Assembly (NCBI GenBank): GCA_020796225.1
Contig: CM036755.1
Location: forward strand, 67,090,049-67,154,048
Length of the DNA stretch: 64,000 nt
Direction of reading: 5' to 3'
DNA from: Arion vulgaris
Lineage: Eukaryota; Mollusca; Gastropoda; Stylommatophora; Arionidae
Translations under genes and position numbers: made by a program
In this document: one piece after another, positions 18,989-29,650 of the stretch
Layout of the letters: each line of letters starts with the position of its first letter
Position numbering within the stretch: the first letter of the stretch is position 1
The notes under the pieces: model-generated
The model's database searches: none
Seen by the model: only the letters and a program-made list of their open reading frames with translations
Told to the model about the DNA's origin: nothing

Positions 18989-21190
18989 CGTCCGTGAGTT
19001 TGCCGGGGCACGCAAGAAGACAAAGAGTAGTAACACTGTGATCTACGAGACATGTAAGAGGCCACTGAGGTAGGGGGCCTACTGTGATCTACGAGACATG
19101 TAAGAGGCCACTGAGGTAGGGGGCCTACTGTGATCTACGAGACTTGTAAGAGGCCACTGAGGTAGGGGCCTACTGATCTACGAGACTTGTAGAGGCCACT
19201 GAGGTAGGGGCCTACTGTGATCTACGAGACTTGTAGAGGCCACTGAGGTAGGGGGCCTACTGCGATCTACGAGACTTGTAAGAGGCCACTGAGGTAGGGG
19301 GCCTACTGTGATCTACGAGACTTGTAAGAGGCCACTGAGGTAGGGGGCCTACTGTGATCTACGAGACATGTAAGAGGCCACTGAGGTAGGGGGTCCTACT
19401 GTGATCTACGAGACATGTAAGAGGCCACTGAGGTAGGGCTCACTGTGATCTACGAGACATGTAAGAGGCCACTGAGGTAGGGGGTCCTACTGTGATCTAC
19501 GAGACATGTAGAGAGCCACTGAGGTAGGGGCCTACTGTGATCTACGAGACATGTAAGAGGCCACTGAGGTAGGGGGCCTACTGCGATCTACGAGACATGT
19601 AAGAGGCCACTGAGGTAGGGGGCCTACTGATCTACGAGACTTGTAAGAGGCCACTGAGGTAGGGGCCACTGCGATCTACGAGACTTGAAGAGGCCACTGA
19701 TGTAGGGGCCTACTGTGATCTACGAGACATGTAAGAGGCCACTGAGGTAGGGGGCCTACTGTGATCTACGAGACATGTAAGAGGCCACTGAGGTAGGGGC
19801 TATCATTGATCACTGAGACATGTAAGAGGCCACTGAGGTAGGGGCCTACTGTGATCTACGAGACATGTAAGGGCCACTGAGGTTGGGGGCTACTGTGATC
19901 TACGAGACATGTAGAGGCCACTGAGGTAGGGGGCCTACTGTGATCTACGAGACATGTAAGAGGCCACTGAGGTAGGGGGTCCTACTGTGATCTACGAGAC
20001 ATGTAAGAGGCCACTGAGGTAGGGGGTCCTACTGTGATCTACGAGACATGTAAGAGGCCACTGAGGTAGGGGGCCTACTGTGTTCTACGAGACATGTAAG
20101 AGGCCACTGGGTAGGGGCCTAAGAAGATCTACAGAGACATGTAAGAGGCCACTGAGGTAGGGGCCTACTGTGATCTACGAGACATGTAAGAGGCCACTGA
20201 GGTTGGGGACCTACTGTGATCTACGAGACATGTTAGAGGCCACTGAGGTAGGGGCCTACTGTGATCTACGAGACATGTAAGAGGCCACTGAGGTAGGGGG
20301 TCCTACTGTGATCTACGAGACATGTAAGAGGCCACTGAGGTAGGGGGCCTACTGCGATCTACGAGACATGTAAGAGGCCACTGGGGTAGGGCCTACACTG
20401 TGATTTGACATGTAGAGGCCACTGAGGTAGGGGCCTACTGTGATCTAGGACATGTAGAGGCCACTGAGGTAGGGCCTACTGTGATCTACGAGACATGTAA
20501 GAGGCCACTGAGGTAGGGGGTCCTACTGTGATCTACGAGACATGTAAGAGGCCACTGAGGTAGGGGCCTCTGTGTTCTACGAGACATGTAAGAGGCCACT
20601 GAGTAGGGGGCCTACATGGATCTACGAGACATGTAAGAGGCCACTGGAGGTAGGGCCTACTGTATCTACGAGACATGTAAGAGGCCACTGAGGTAGGGGC
20701 CTACTGTGATCTACGAGACATGTAAGAGGCCACTGAGGTAGGGGGTCCTACTGTGATCTACGAGACATGTAAGAGGCCACTGAGGTAGGGGGTCCTACTG
20801 TGATCTACGAGACATGTAAGAGGCCACTGAGGTAGGGGGCCTACTGCGATCTACGAGACATGTAAGAGGCCACTGAGGTAGGGGGCCTACTGTGATCTAC
20901 GAGACATGTAAGAGGCCACTGAGGTAGGGGGCCTACTGTGATCTACGAGACATGTAAGAGGCCACTGAGGTAGGGGGCCTACTGTGATCTACGAGACATG
21001 TAAGAGGCCACTGAGGTAGGGGGCCTAGAGAAGCTACTCTTGTAAATAAAAAGCGTCGCTGAAATCAAATATGCTGGCTTTCTTATAAGCGCATAACTGA
21101 AAAAGTGTACAATCGCTCTTAGGCTCGGATCACATATAAATCACAAAGAGTGGTTAACAAGTGGTTAATATGGAGCGTACGACGAAGAAA
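18989..21190 (+). mobile_element. SINE A with an internal VNTR, 2.2 kb
   Basis: The SINE A head is at 18989-19034 ('cgtccgtgagtttgccgggg', 'aagagtagtaacactg') and the SINE A 3' half at 21027-21190 ('agctactcttgtaaataaaa', 'gcgcataactgaaaaagtgt', 'atcacaaagagtggttaaca'). Between them is a tandem array of the SINE's own core. Possible target duplication atgaaaatgtg before and atgaaaaaagg after. A single SINE insertion has therefore grown about eightfold. Confidence 0.88.
19035..21026 (+). repeat. 46-bp minisatellite made of the SINE A core, about 43 copies
   Basis: Unit contains 'tactgtgatctacgagacat' and 'gtaagaggccactgaggtag' plus GGGGCC. It corresponds to 'actgcgacctacaaggcatgtcgtaagaggcgactgaggtaggggcc' of ordinary SINE A copies (described in two parts elsewhere), with a short deletion (GTCG to G) and CGAC to CCAC fixed in the array. 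Local blocks share variants (ACTTG vs ACATG; GGGGTCC vs GGGGCC), which fits amplification in segments. Confidence 0.95.
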
Positions 21191-21210
21191 TGAAAAAAGG
21201 TAAATATGGA

Positions 21211-21446
21211 CAGGGCCGTGCCGTGCTATGATGCAGAGAGGCGGCCGCATCAGGTCGGGCCGCAAGAGGGGCGGCCGCATCAGGCGGTGCCATAAGAAGG
21301 GCGGACGCATCAAGCGGGGCCGTAAAGGGGCCATAAGAGCAGCCAAAACACAACTACAATTGACGATTATTTTAAGGTAGAAACCATTTGAGGAGCGGCA
21401 TTTGGAAGACTTGCATCATGCTGAGAAAATATACCGCACGGCCCTG
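21211..21446 (+). mobile_element. MITE-B, 236 bp, with internal triplication
   Basis: Termini CAGGGCCGTGCcGTgcTAT and ATAccgCACGGCCCTG. Flanks aatatgga (21203-21210) and aatataga (21447-21454) match at 7 of 8 bases. Longer than the other copies because a GC-rich block 'ggcggccgcatcaggc' is repeated about three times (21238-21325). Confidence 0.9.
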
Positions 21447-21570
21447 AATATAGAATTAAAGAACAGGTGAATACTAGGAGGAAAATGAAGACGTACTAAA
21501 GAAAAGTAGGGTAGAAAAACATTGAATATAAGAACAGAAGAGAAGAAGAAGAAGGAATCAGAAGAACTTA

Positions 21571-21826
21571 CGCCCGAGTTGTTACCGTGGCCCAAATTTG
21601 GGATGTAAAGAATAGAACCACTGTTACCTGCCACGCATGTCGTAAGAGGCGACTAAGGAGGTTTGGATGAAATCGGATGCATGTGTCCTAAAGTGTAGAA
21701 GTCTATGCGTTTAGGGACCTACAAACCAATGTGCAACGTATACACGTTCTTGGCAAAGATCAAACATATCACAAAGAGTGATTACAACTGGTCATAGAAC
21801 GAACGCAAAGAAGAAGAAGAAGAAGA
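21571..21826 (+). mobile_element. SINE B, full length
   Basis: Starts 'cgcccgagttgttaccgtgg', core 'catgtcgtaagaggcgacta', ends 'catagaacgaacgcaaagaa' with a (GAA)n tail. Its 3' end runs into a tandem repeat of the same 3' end. Confidence 0.87.
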
Positions 21827-22030
21827 ACGTAGACAGAAGAGAAAAATAAAGAATGACAATATAGATTGAAACTGGTCATAGAACGAACGCAAAGAAGAAG
21901 AAGAAGAAGAAAGTAGACAGAAGAAAAATAAGAATAACAATATAGATTGAAACTGGTCATAGAACGAACACAAAGAAGAAGAAGAGAAGAAGAAAGTAGA
22001 CAAGAAAAATGAAGAATAACAATATAAGGA
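21785..22030 (+). repeat. ~83-bp tandem triplication of a SINE B tail
   Basis: 'actggtcatagaacgaac' occurs at 21787, 21871 and 21952, each time with the GAA tail and a short flank ('gtagacagaag', 'aacaatatagattg'). The duplicated unit therefore includes the SINE 3' end plus flanking DNA, so it arose after insertion. The ORF encoding repeated SSSLRSFYDQFQ on the minus strand is an artefact. Confidence 0.88.
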
Positions 22031-22198
22031 GGAAGTATTGTCAGTTTTTCAAATTCTGATCGAAATCTGAATAAAACGTCATAAAAAACTGCCAGCAGGA
22101 ATTTAGACTGGGCCAAATCAAAGCCAAAATTGAATTTTGTTATGTCTTTGTTTGTCTCACCGTACGGTCACGTGATGATTGGTATTTATAACGCGGTT

Positions 22199-22390
22199 AC
22201 TAGACTGTTATGTTGCGTTGGACGACGAGTGAAAAGCCTACTGTGAGTGCGGTTCAATTCCGCGGGTTGACAGAAATAGCCACATGTTCTCTAGATTTAA
22301 GGTGTTCGTGCACAAAACCGAAGGGTTACGATGTCCATGGCATCGAGTCAAAGAGCTGAAATCACAAGTGCTTCTAGATCGGGAAAAAGA
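22199..22390 (+). mobile_element. SINE D
   Basis: 'tgttgcgttggacgacga' and B-box-like 'ggttcaattccgcggg' in the head, then 'accgaagggttacgatgtcc' and 'caagtgcttctagatcgg'. The first ~20 bp of the head are lost. Confidence 0.82.
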
Positions 22391-22412
22391 CATGTTATAG
22401 CTATTATATGTG

Positions 22413-22721
22413 TTCTTCTTCCAACGCTCCATATCAACAACTTGTTAATACAGTCTTTGTGATTTTGTATGTCATCTGAGCCTAACAGCTATTATACGTT
22501 GTCTCAGTTATGCGCCTACAAGTTGGCCAGCACATCCGATTTCTGCGATGCTTTTTATTTACTAGGTCCTTGTGGACAAGGAGTCACACTAAGTGGCTTT
22601 TTACTCTATAATTGTTTTTGCCCTTGTCCTCTAAGAGCTAGAGTAGCTTCCCTAGACCCTTACATTAGTCGCCTCTTACGACATGCCTTGTAGGTCGCAG
22701 TGCTACTATTCTTTGTTCCTT
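22413..22721 (-). mobile_element. SINE A with a 67-bp internal insertion
   Basis: Minus-strand SINE A with a (GAA)-type tail at 22413-22420 and core at 22665-22690. At 22566-22632 an extra segment absent from other copies begins 'gtccttgtggacaagg' and ends 'cccttgtcctctaagag'. Part of it ('cacactaagtggctttttact') is also found in the insertion at 45440-45572. Confidence 0.83.
22566..22632. mobile_element. Small unclassified insertion in SINE A
   Basis: 67 bp with short inverted termini (ACAAGG/CCTTGT) bounded by CTAG on both sides. It shares an internal block with 45440-45572. Could be a miniature DNA element; too short to classify. Confidence 0.45.
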
Positions 22722-23155
22722 TTTTGTAGGCGCATAACTGGCACAGAGACATGTCTGGTCAACCACTAGTGACAACTGTTATAAGAAAGAGAAGATGGAG
22801 ATATGTTGGGCACACCTTGAGGAGAAATGATCAAAGAATATCAAAGCAGGCATTGAAGTGGGATGCAAAGGGTTCAAGAAAGAGAGGTCGACCTAAGGAG
22901 ACCCTGAAGCGAACTTTGCTGAGAGAGGCAGGAAATATCGGTCTCAGTTCCATGGAGGAGATTGAGCGAGTTGCCCAGGATAGAGCGGTATGGAGAAATT
23001 ACTTTCAGGCCCTATGTAACGTATAACGGTACGAGAGGAATTATTAATTAATAACTGGCACAGCGCACAATCGCTCCTAGGCTCAGATCGCATACAAATC
23101 ACACAGAGTGGTTAACAAGTGGTCGATATGGAGCGTTCGCAGAAGAAGAAGATAT
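22722..23155 (+). mobile_element. SINE A 3' half split by LINE-a tail
   Basis: Left remnant 'ttgtaggcgcataactggca' (to 22746) and right part from 23051 ('ataactggcacagcgcacaa', 'tcgctcctaggctcagatcg', 3' domain, 'gaagaagaag' to 23155). Together they form the 3' half of a plus-strand SINE A, split by 304 bp of LINE-a. Its left neighbour is a minus-strand SINE A, giving a head-to-body inverted pair. Confidence 0.85.
22747..23050 (+). pseudogene. LINE-a C-terminal fragment, 13-bp TSD
   Basis: An uninterrupted 91-codon frame (22751-23026) reads from 'MSGQPLVTTVIRKRRWRYVG' through 'HTLRRNDQRISKQALKWDAK' to 'AQDRAVWRNYFQALCNV' and a stop. This is the C-terminal domain of an RTE-like protein, beyond the catalytic region. 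Flanked by ataactggcacag at 22734-22746 and 23051-23063 (SINE A sequence). The open frame and clean duplication make it one of the youngest LINE pieces here. Confidence 0.9.
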
Positions 23156-23199
23156 TCGTGTGATGATTTTCTTGTTATTTAAATAACCCAATATCTCTG

Positions 23200-23650
23200 A
23201 TGTGGAGTCGTTGAAGGTTATACCAATATTAAGATCACTTATGCTCGTGTTCACGTGAGTACTTGACCTACTAGAGCCGCTGTAGCCAAGTCTCAGGTCC
23301 AGCTTCCGTCTCAATTATTGGTAGTGTTTATCGATTGTTATGGGCTTATGTTGACATAACGCACGTGCGTTTTATGTTTTGTACGTGGCAGCAACTCTAC
23401 GTTGTCATATTTAAGATTTAGTGTATGTTTATGGGCCCCGGCAACAGAAGGCCGAATAGCTCAGAATAGAAATTGAAAATTCCTGTTTAATGGGGCTGAT
23501 TTTTGTATATGTTTGATAGAACACTGTAAGCTTTTTGCAATTTTGCTTAATTATATCACTCCATGTTTATTTATTTATGAAAAATGATAATATTATTGAT
23601 ATTCTTTAGTGTTAAACTTAACTTGTTACATAATATAACCTTGATTTAGC
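23200..23650 (-). repeat. Dispersed repeat R1, inverted partial copy
   Basis: The reverse complement shares with 3445-3805 'ataacaagttaagtttaaca', 'gcaaaaagcttacagtgtt' and related text at 23500-23650. The 5' part (23200-23500) is less certain. Confidence 0.6.
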
Positions 23651-23695
23651 CTGTTGTGTTTTAAAATAAAAATTCATTATCATAAAGCAATACCG

Positions 23696-23905
23696 CTCGC
23701 CTGCCCAGCGTGTTCGTAGCGCTTTGGACGACGGGTGATAAGTCCCCTGTGAGTGCGGGTTCAATTCCACGGGCTGGCAGAAAAAGCCCCAGGTTCTCCA
23801 GATTTACGGTGTTCATAGCACCGAACCGAAGAGTTACGATGTCCATGGCCCCGAGCCGAAGAGCTAAACGCTCAAGTGCTTCTGGATCGGAAAAAGTGGT
23901 TTTAT
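23696..23905 (+). mobile_element. SINE D, full length
   Basis: 'cgcctgcccagcgtgttcgt', 'gcgctttggacgacgggtga', B box region 'gggttcaattccacggg', body 'agcaccgaaccgaagagtta', end 'gcttctggatcggaaaaagt'. The cleanest copy of this family in the window. Confidence 0.87.
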
Positions 23906-23939
23906 CCTCTTATTAACAAACAAACAAGCAAATGATTCC

Positions 23940-24240
23940 CCCGCATTGGACAAGACTGGTCTTTGTGGAGATAGAGCTAAGAAAGAGACGCTGGCGATGG
24001 ATAGGACACACACTGAGAAAACCGACTGAAAGCATAGCAAGACAGTCACTGTTTTGGAGACCGCATGGAAAGAGGAGTAGGGAAGACATAAACATACCCA
24101 GAGAAGAGAGTTGGAGACTGATATTAAAAGGAAAGGTTAAATATGGAAAGAATGGAAGGGATGGCAGGAGAAACGAAAGCTGGAAGAAATTTGTTAAAGA
24201 TTTGTGCTCCTTTGGGAGTTGAAACCTGAAGAGAAGAAAT
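23940..24240 (+). pseudogene. LINE-a C-terminal fragment
   Basis: Open frame 23932-24222 with 'RKRRWRWIGHTLRKPTESIA', 'RQSLFWRPHGKRSRED' and 'NESWKKFVKDLCSFGS' before the stop. It matches the class-wide C-terminal signature (WRWIGHTLRK ... PxGKR ... W ... LC). Sequence differs from the 22747 copy, so it is a different subfamily; closest in the window is 46260-46500. Confidence 0.82.
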
Positions 24241-24444
24241 CCCGTTCATCACAAGCAAGCAAACCATTCTCCCGAATGGAGAAGACTGGTCTTTGCCCAG
24301 ATGTAGATCGAGAAGTTATCTAACATATGAGTCAAACATTTAAAGGCCAAATATTGACTTACTTGGACCGATATTCCCTTTATGGACCGTTGAAAAGGCA
24401 CACAATCTGCCAAGAATATTGCCTAAAACACGAATTCCGTAGTC

Positions 24445-24655
24445 GTTATTGCCGGTAGTACCGCTGTTTAGGGCGGTGTATGACAGGTGGCACGAGAGCC
24501 TCAGAAATTTAAACGCCAAATGGCTAGCGCTGTCGCAGCGAAGCTGTTCAGGTTAGGATTATACATTTATGCCCACAACAGAAAAAAAATCCACGGCCTT
24601 ATCGTGAACTGAACACGGGTATCCGGCATGGGAGTCGGGCTCTAAACCATTTTCA
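24445..24655 (-). mobile_element. SINE I
   Basis: Reverse-oriented relative to copy 1-140. The minus-strand head contains 'gtttagagcccgactcccat' and a B-box-like 'gtgttcagttcacg', then 'ataaggccgtgga' and the shared body. Ends close to the start of the 22-bp satellite. Confidence 0.65.
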
Positions 24656-27600
24656 TAGTTCCAACTCCATAGTTTTTCTATACTCCATAGTTTCTCATAT
24701 AAACTCCATAGTTTCTCAATATAAACTCAATAGTTTCTCAATATAAACTCCATAGTTTCTCAATATAAACTCCATAGTTTCTCAATATAAACTCCATAGT
24801 TTCTCAATATAAACTCCATAGTTTCTCAATATAAACTCCATAGTTTCTCAATATAAACTCTATAGTTTCTCAATATAAACTCCATAGTTTCTCAATATAA
24901 ACTCTATAGTTTCTCAATATAAACTCTATAGTTTCTCAATATAAACTCTATAGTTTCTCAATATAAACTCTATAGTTTCTCAATATAAACTCTATAGTTT
25001 CTCAGTATAAACTCCATAGTTTCTCAATATAAACTCCATAGTTTCTCAATATAAACTCCATAGTTTCTCAATATAAACTCCATAGTTTCTCAATATAAAC
25101 TCCATAGTTTCTCAATATAAACTCCATAGTTTCTCAATATAAACTCCATAGTTTCTCAATATAAACTCCATAGTTTCTCAATATAAACTCCATAGTTTCT
25201 CAATATAAACTCCATAGTTTCTCAATATAAACTCCATAGTTTCTCAATATAAACTCCATAGTTTCTCAATATAAACTCCATAGTTTCTCTATATAAACTC
25301 CATAGTTTCTCAATATAAACTCCATAGTTTCTCTATATAAACTCCATAGTTTCTCAATATAAACTCCATAGTTTCTCAATATAAACTCCATAGTTTCTCA
25401 ATATAAACTCCATAGTTTCTCTATATAAACTCCATAGTTTCTCAATATAAACTCCATAGTTTCTCAATATAAACTCCATAGTTTCTCAATATAAACTCCA
25501 TAGTTTCTCAATATAAACTCCATAGTTTCTCAATATAAACTCCATAGTTTCTCAATATAAACTCCATAGTTTCTCAATATAAACTCCATAGTTTCTCTAT
25601 ATAAACTCCATAGTTTCTCAATATAAACTCCATAGTTTCTCATATAAACTCCTATAGTTTCTCAATATAAACTCCATAGTTTCTCAATATAAACTCCATA
25701 GTTTCTCAATATAAACTCCATAGTTTCTCAATATAAACTCCATAGTTTCTCAATATAAACTCCATAGTTTCTCAATATAAACTCCATAGTTTCTCAATAT
25801 AAACTCCATAGTTTCTCAATATAAACTCCATAGTTTCTCAATATAAACTCCATAGTTTCTCAATATAAACTCCATAGTTTCTCAATATAAACTCCATAGT
25901 TTCTCAATATAAACTCCATAGTTTCTCAATATAAACTCAATAGTTTCTCAATATAAACTCCATAGTTTCTCAATATAAACTCCATAGTTTCTCAATATAA
26001 ACTCCATAGTTTCTCAATATAAACTCCATAGTTTCTCAATATAAACTCCATAGTTTCTCAATATAAACTCCATAGTTTCTCAATATAAACTCCATAGTTT
26101 CTCAATATAAACTCCATAGTTTCTCAATATAAACTCCATAGTTTCTCTATATAAACTCCATAGTTTCTCAATATAAACTCCATAGTTTCTCAATATAAAC
26201 TCCATAGTTTCTCTATATAAACTCTATAGTTTCTCAATATAAACTCCATAGTTTCTCAATATAAACTCCATAGTTTCTCAATATAAACTCCATAGTTTCT
26301 CAATATAAACTCCATAGTTTCTCTATATAAACTCTATAGTTTCTCAATATAAACTCTATAGTTTCTCAATATAAACTCCATAGTTTCTCTATATAAACAT
26401 TCACCTAGTTTCTCAATATAAACTCCATAGTTTCTCAATATAAACTCCATAGTTTCTCTATATAAACTCTATAGTTTCTCAATATAAACTCTATAGTTTC
26501 TCAATATAAACTCTATAGTTTCTCAATATAAACTCCATAGTTTCTCTATATAAACTCCTAGTTTCTCATATAAACTCTATAGTTTCTCAATATAAACTCT
26601 ATAGTTTCTCAATATAAACTCTATAGTTTCTCATATAAACTCCTAGTTTCTCAATATAAACTCATAGTTTCTCAATATAAACTCCATAGTTTCTCTATAT
26701 AAACTCCTAGTTTCTCATATAAACTCCTATAGTTTCTCAATATAAACTCTATAGTTTCTCAATATAAACTCCATAGTTTCTCTATATAAACTCCATAGTT
26801 TCTCAATATAAACTCCATAGTTTCTCATATAAACTCATAGTTTCTCAATATAAACTCCATAGTTTCTCTATATAAACTCTATAGTTTCTCAATATAAACC
26901 TTTCCATAGTTTTCTCATATAAACTCCATAGTTTCTCAATATAAACTCTATAGTTTCTCAATATAAACTCCATAGTTTCTCAATATAAACTCTATAGTTT
27001 CTCAATATAAACTCCATAGTTTCTCATATAAACTCATAGTTTCTCAATATAAACTCCATAGTTTCTCATATAAACTCCATAGTTTCTCAATATAAACTCC
27101 ATAGTTTCTCAATATAAACTCCATAGTTTCTCAATATAAACTCCATAGTTTCTCAATATAAACTCCATAGTTTCTCAATATAAACTCCATAGTTTCTCAA
27201 TATAAACTCCATAGTTTCTCAATATAAACTCCATAGTTTCTCAATATAAACTCCATAGTTTCTCAATAACAGTTAAATAACTCATAGTTTAAATTCTGTT
27301 CATATAAACTCCATAGTTTCTATATAAACTCCATAGTTTCTCAATATAAACTCCATAGTTTCTCTATATAAACTCCATAGCTATTACTTATAATATAACT
27401 CCATAGTTTCTCAATATAAACTCCATAGTTTCTCTATATAAACTCCATAGTTTCTCAATATAAACTCCATAGTTTCTCTATATAAACTCCATAGTTTCTC
27501 AATATAAACTCCATAGTTTCTCAATATAAACTCCATAGTTTCTCAAACTAAACTCCATAGTTTCTCATATAAACCCATAGTTTCTCAATATAAACTCCAT

Positions 27601-28262
27601 AGTTTCTCATATAAACTCCATAGTTTCTCAATATAAACTCCATAGTTTCTCAATATAAACTCCATAGTTTCTCAATATAAACTCCATAGTTTCTCAATAT
27701 AAACTCCATAGTTTCTCAATATAAACTCCATAGTTTCTCAATATAAACTCCATAGTTTCTCAATATAAACTCCATAGTTTCTCAATATAAACTCCATAGT
27801 TTCTCAATATAAACTCCATAGTTTCTCTATATAAACTCCATAGTTTCTCAATATAAACTCCATAGTTTCATAAACTCCATAGTTTCTCAATATAAACTCC
27901 ATAGTTTCTCAATATAAACTCCATAGTTTCTCAATATAAACTCCATAGTTTCTCAATAAACTCAGCTCAATATAAACTCCATAGTTTCTCATATAAACTC
28001 CATAGTTTCTCAATATAAACTCCATAGTTTCTCAATATAAACTCCATAGTTTCTCAATATAAACTCCATAGTTTCTCAATATAAACTCCATAGTTTCTCA
28101 ATATAAACTCCATAGTTTCTCAATATAAACTCCATAGTTTCTCAATATAAACTCCATAGTTTCTCAATATAAACTCCATAGTTTCTCAATATAAACTCCA
28201 TAGTTTCTCTTTATATAAACTCCATAGTTTCTCTATATAAACTACATAGTTTCTCCACATTA
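24656..28262 (+). repeat. 22-bp satellite, about 160 copies (3.6 kb)
   Basis: Unit ACTCCATAGTTTCTCAATAT+AA. Most copies are identical. Recurrent variants are actCTatag (clustered about 24850-25010 and 26210-27000) and ctcTatataa. Irregular units and small deletions concentrate between 26390 and 28000. The array ends in diverged copies near 28200-28262. No ORF, and no match of the unit elsewhere in the window. Confidence 0.98.
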
Positions 28263-28274
28263 ACTGCAAAGTTT

Positions 28275-28371
28275 GAGCATTAATTCTAGGTTATCTGAGA
28301 GAGAAAAAACTGCTCTCGTGAATCATACGACTCGGTCCGGATTTGTTCCTACGATCTTCAGAACGCATATC
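28275..28371 (-). mobile_element. SINE H 3' fragment
   Basis: 'ctgctctcgtgaatcatacg' and 'gatcttcagaacg' resemble 31375-31450 and 56570-56610 (minus-strand SINE H). Head not preserved. Confidence 0.45.
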
Positions 28372-28905
28372 TGTCCCTGTGCAGCCGGGGCTCGTGAAGG
28401 GAGCAAAGAATAGTGACACTGCCGCCTGAGAGGTTACCGGTGCCCACATTTGGGCTGTAAAGAATAGAATCACTGTTACCTGCCACGCATGTCGTAAGAG
28501 GCGTCTAAGGAGGTTTGGTTGAAGTCGGATGCACGTGTCCTAAATGTGTAGAGGTCTATGCGTTTAGGGGGCCTACCAAACCAATGTGCAACGTATACAC
28601 GTTCTTGGCAAAGATCAAACATATCACAAAGAGTGATTAAAATTGGTGGTAAATAACGAACGCGAATAACAAGTAGAAGACGTGACACTGCGACCTACAA
28701 GGCATGTCGTAAGAGGCGACTGAAGTAGGGACCCAGGAAGCTACCATAATAAGTAAAAGCGTTTGCAGAAATTGTATGTGATGGTCTACTTTTAGACGCA
28801 AAACTGGCACAATGTACAAACCCTCTTAGTCTCGGATAACATACAAATCACAAAGTGGTTAACAAGTGTTCAATATGTAGAGTTTGAAGAGGAAGAAATA
28901 TACGA
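28372..28905 (+). mobile_element. SINE A interrupted by SINE B
   Basis: Head 28372-28421 ('gcagccggggctcgtgaagg', 'agcaaagaatagtgacactg') and remainder 28682-28905 ('gacctacaaggcatgtcgta', 'agaggcgactgaagtaggga', 3' domain, 'gaagaggaagaaa'). The break is occupied by SINE B. Confidence 0.88.
28422..28681 (+). mobile_element. SINE B inserted in SINE A, 9-bp TSD
   Basis: Starts 'ccgcctgagaggttaccggt', core 'catgtcgtaagaggcgtcta', 3' domain 'atcacaaagagtgattaaaa', tail 'gcgaataacaagtagaagac'. Flanked by gtgacactg at 28413-28421 and 28682-28690. SINE B therefore moved after this SINE A copy. Confidence 0.9.
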
Positions 28906-28929
28906 TCATGAAACATTTCTACTGGAGTA

Positions 28930-29310
28930 TGCTGTAGGAGCTATTATACAGTAGTGAATGCTTGGAAATGACATAATACATAATACACAAGTTGGAGACA
29001 TTTCACAATAAATGGTTCAGAAGAATCCTGCACATTTTCTGGTCAAATACCATAACAAATGAGGAGCTTTTGAAACAAACAGACTGTGCATCCTTGGAGA
29101 CCATCATTAAGAGACGAAGATGGATGTGGTTTGAACATGTGTGTCGTATGCTAGTGGGAGCATTGGCTAGGACAGCTCTCAGAAGGACAGAGTAGGGGAA
29201 GAGAAAGTCTGGATGTCCATAGGAAACTTGGAGAAGACTGTGGAGAGTTGTTGGAGTGTGGCCTGACGTGGGCGACGGTTGGTAGAAAGACAGGAGAACG
29301 GCAATAGTGA
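28930..29310 (+). pseudogene. LINE-a-like C-terminal fragment
   Basis: Frame 28992-29195 gives 'METFHNKWFRRILHIFWSNT', 'ITNEELLKQTDCASLETIIK' and 'RRRWMWFEHVCRM'. Downstream, after stops, a 'GKRKSGCP.ETWRRLWR'-like segment continues to about 29240. This is the region just after the RT thumb. Dead copy. Confidence 0.75.
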
Positions 29311-29650
29311 AAGTCTCTTGTGGAAGCATTATGTATCAATCGGGATACGAAGAGAATATAGAGAGATGCTGCAGAAGAATGAGCACCTATATGTCTACAC
29401 AAACTGGTATGAAGTCGGTTGAAAAAGCAATAATAAACTACGCATCGCTTGATTTACTGCATAATTTCAAACTGCTTAGAATTCTTGTAGATGGATGCAA
29501 ATAAATCGGCTAATGAGATCTTACAATAAAATGAAACAGGGCAAGCTAGCCATGAATTGAATATTCGTTCTTTGGACCGCAGCCAATTTCTGAATACAGG
29601 TTGTTTTAGTTAAAGCAGGTATTCAGTGTCAGTTTTGTCTTTGATCTGTA
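29311..29650. other. no recognised feature
   Basis: A 65-codon ORF (29307-29504) without a recognisable motif; otherwise unremarkable AT-rich DNA. Confidence 0.4.

Noticed and set aside
19035..21026. CRISPR-like array
   Set aside because: The whole 46-bp unit is repeated with no variable spacers, and it is derived from a SINE core in a eukaryotic context.
21769..22116. 115-codon minus ORF with repeated FYDQFQS peptides
   Set aside because: Tandem copies of a SINE B tail on the other strand.
24656..28262. Regulatory array of TATA-like boxes
   Set aside because: ATATAA occurs only as part of a 22-bp satellite; no gene lies next to it.
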